Assembly: GCA_002293665.1 (NCBI GenBank)
Contig: DBDQ01000077.1
Coordinates: 14,624 to 22,370, forward strand
Reading direction: 5' to 3'
DNA length: 7,747 nucleotides
Origin: Alistipes sp. UBA928
Lineage (GTDB): Bacteria > Bacteroidota > Bacteroidia > Bacteroidales > Rikenellaceae
Positions 6,626-7,747 of the stretch are shown here, in pieces. Each line of letters opens with the position of its first letter. The stretch's first letter is position 1. The translations under genes were made by a program, and so were the position numbers. The notes beneath the pieces are model-generated. The model made no database searches. It was not told where the DNA came from and worked only from the letters and a program-made list of their open reading frames with translations.

Positions 6626-7747
6626 AAACCGTTCGTCGAAATTCACAAAATAGAGGCGGTCGGTGGCGCGCGTGATCGCCGTGTAGAGCCAGCGCAGCAG
6701 ATCGCGGCTCATGCGCTCGTCGCCGAACAGCATCTTGTCGATGAACACCGTCCGCCACTGTCCCCCCTGCGCCTTGTGGCACGTGACGGCGTAGGCGAAC
6801 TTCACCTGGAGCGCGTTGAAGTGGTCGTTTTCGCGAATCTCGCGGTAGCGTTTCGAGCGCGCCGTGATCTCCATGTAATCCTCCTCGACGGCGCGGAAAA
6901 GTTTGGTCTGCTGCTCGTGCGTGAGCGACGGCGAGTCGCTGTGGATCGTGTCGAGTATGATCTTCACCTCCACCTCGTAGTCGTCGTAGTCGGGCAGCCT
7001 CAGCACCGCGTCGGCGAAACGAAAACCGTAGAACTCCTCCACTCGCCGCAGACGGCGCAGTCGCGCGATGTCACCGTTGGCAATGAAACCCACGGGCGAG
7101 TCGGGGTCGCGCTCGGTGTAGTGGTAGTTGTTCTTCACCACCATCAGCACGTCGCCGCTCTCGATCTCCTCCTCGGCGTCCAACACGTGGCGGCGGATGC
7201 TCTCATTGAACCTCCCGGCGCGTTTGTTCGACCGGGTGATGACTATCGTCTCGTCGCGGCCGTAGCGCGAGTAGCACTCCTCCAGTTTTTCCGTGAAGTC
7301 GCTGCCGTCGACCGTTGCCACGTCGCCGAACCCTTCGGTGCGGAACATGGGTATGTCATCGATGCGGTTCTCGATCATCATGCGCACGAGCGTGGCGTTG
7401 AAGAGTATTCCCGATTGCGCCTCCTGCCTCACCACGTCGTCCATCGAGGCATACTCCACGCCGCCGTAGACACCCATGCGGCCCGGATCGAGGGCGGGGG
7501 AGTCGTCTCGCCCCACCGGAGGAAGCTGCGCCCCATCGCCCACCAGCATCAGACGGCATCCGGAGCCGCTGTTGACGTAGCTCACCAGATCGTCGAGCAA
7601 CGCCCCGCTGCCGAACATCTCGCCCTCGCCGCCGAAACTGCTCCCGCCCGAATTGGCCAGCATCGAAGCCTCGTCGACGATGAAACAGGCGTTCCGTTCG
7701 CGGTTGATGTCGAGAGTGAAAACCGCTTCGGCCGAGGCAAGCGATTT
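6614..7747 (-). CDS. RecD-like superfamily 1 ATP-dependent DNA helicase (partial, N terminus outside window)
   Basis: The frame is open from the right edge to a TAA at 6614 and shows the last 377 residues of an SF1 helicase related to RecD/RecD2 and Pif1. Such enzymes unwind DNA using ATP, usually 5'-3'. Visible in order, by residue from the window edge: Walker B FIVDEASM (22-29); motif III VGDGAQLPPVG (69-79); ITRSNKRAGRFN (170-181); IANGD (222-226); the UvrD_C_2-type block AYAVTCHKAQGGQW (318-331); and the arginine-containing motif YTAITRATDRLYFVN (355-369). Walker A and the N-terminal domain are off the edge. The Met codon at 7663 is part of VDEASM, so it is not the start. Short stand-alone RecD-like helicases of this type occur in Bacteroidota; whether this one partners with RecB/RecC homologues cannot be seen. 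Confidence 0.92.
   Translation of the reverse strand, partial: KSLASAEAVFTLDINRERNACFIVDEASMLANSGGSSFGGEGEMFGSGALLDDLVSYVNSGSGCRLMLVGDGAQLPPVGRDDSPALDPGRMGVYGGVEYASMDDVVRQEAQSGILFNATLVRMMIENRIDDIPMFRTEGFGDVATVDGSDFTEKLEECYSRYGRDETIVITRSNKRAGRFNESIRRHVLDAEEEIESGDVLMVVKNNYHYTERDPDSPVGFIANGDIARLRRLRRVEEFYGFRFADAVLRLPDYDDYEVEVKIILDTIHSDSPSLTHEQQTKLFRAVEEDYMEITARSKRYREIRENDHFNALQVKFAYAVTCHKAQGGQWRTVFIDKMLFGDERMSRDLLRWLYTAITRATDRLYFVNFDERFFES

Noticed and set aside
7661..7663. ATG at 7663 as the start of the helicase gene
   Set aside because: The frame stays open to the window edge, and this Met is the last residue of the Walker B motif VDEASM, so the real start is outside the window.
1..7747. Mobile element, CRISPR array, tRNA/rRNA, riboswitch or a novel defence or biosynthetic system
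   Set aside because: No transposase or integrase motifs, spaced repeats, tRNA-like folds or unusual gene clusters were seen. All long conserved frames belong to recognised housekeeping or envelope families.

Overview
The window looks like an ordinary chromosomal segment of a GC-rich member of the Bacteroidota, possibly an Alistipes/Rikenellaceae-type gut bacterium. Three things support the phylum: a Bacteroidota-style Na+-translocating NADH:quinone reductase (nqr) operon, a secreted protein with the CarboxypepD_reg-like domain typical of that phylum, and intergenic boxes matching the Bacteroidota sigma factor -7 consensus TAnnTTTG. The genus is inferred from base composition and protein style only. 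I see no mobile elements, tRNA or rRNA genes, CRISPR arrays or foreign-looking islands. Coding density is very high, and no gap without a gene exceeds about 60 bases.

Layout. Bases 1-2573 (+ strand) are the distal part of an nqr operon: the last codons of a gene that is probably nqrC, then complete nqrD, nqrE and nqrF, overlapping or separated by 13 and 7 nt. The operon ends in a strong hairpin at 2573-2609, with A and T runs on opposite sides so that it can stop transcription from both directions. Everything after it is on the - strand. mutS (2622-5237) converges on nqrF and shares that terminator. Upstream of mutS, across a short AT-rich gap with a promoter-like box and a perfect 9-bp inverted repeat, is a gene for a secreted CarboxypepD_reg-like protein of unknown function (5298-6569). 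It has its own recognisable Bacteroidota promoter. The last gene (6614 to beyond the right edge) is the C-terminal part of a RecD-like superfamily 1 DNA helicase whose Walker A region lies outside the window.

How the genes work together. NqrD, NqrE and NqrF are subunits of one inner-membrane complex. NqrF takes electrons from NADH through FAD and a 2Fe-2S centre. The NqrD/NqrE pair carries the two-plus-two cysteines for the intramembrane iron-sulfur centre. The complex reduces quinone and exports Na+. mutS (mismatch recognition) and the helicase both act on DNA, but they are separated by an envelope-type gene with its own promoter, so I do not read them as one functional unit.

The less ordinary observations are regulatory: a -7-like box only 6 nt from the mutS ATG (a possible leaderless mRNA), the inverted repeat overlapping that box, and a shared promoter sequence in front of mutS and its upstream neighbour. 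I found no convincing evidence of an undescribed system.
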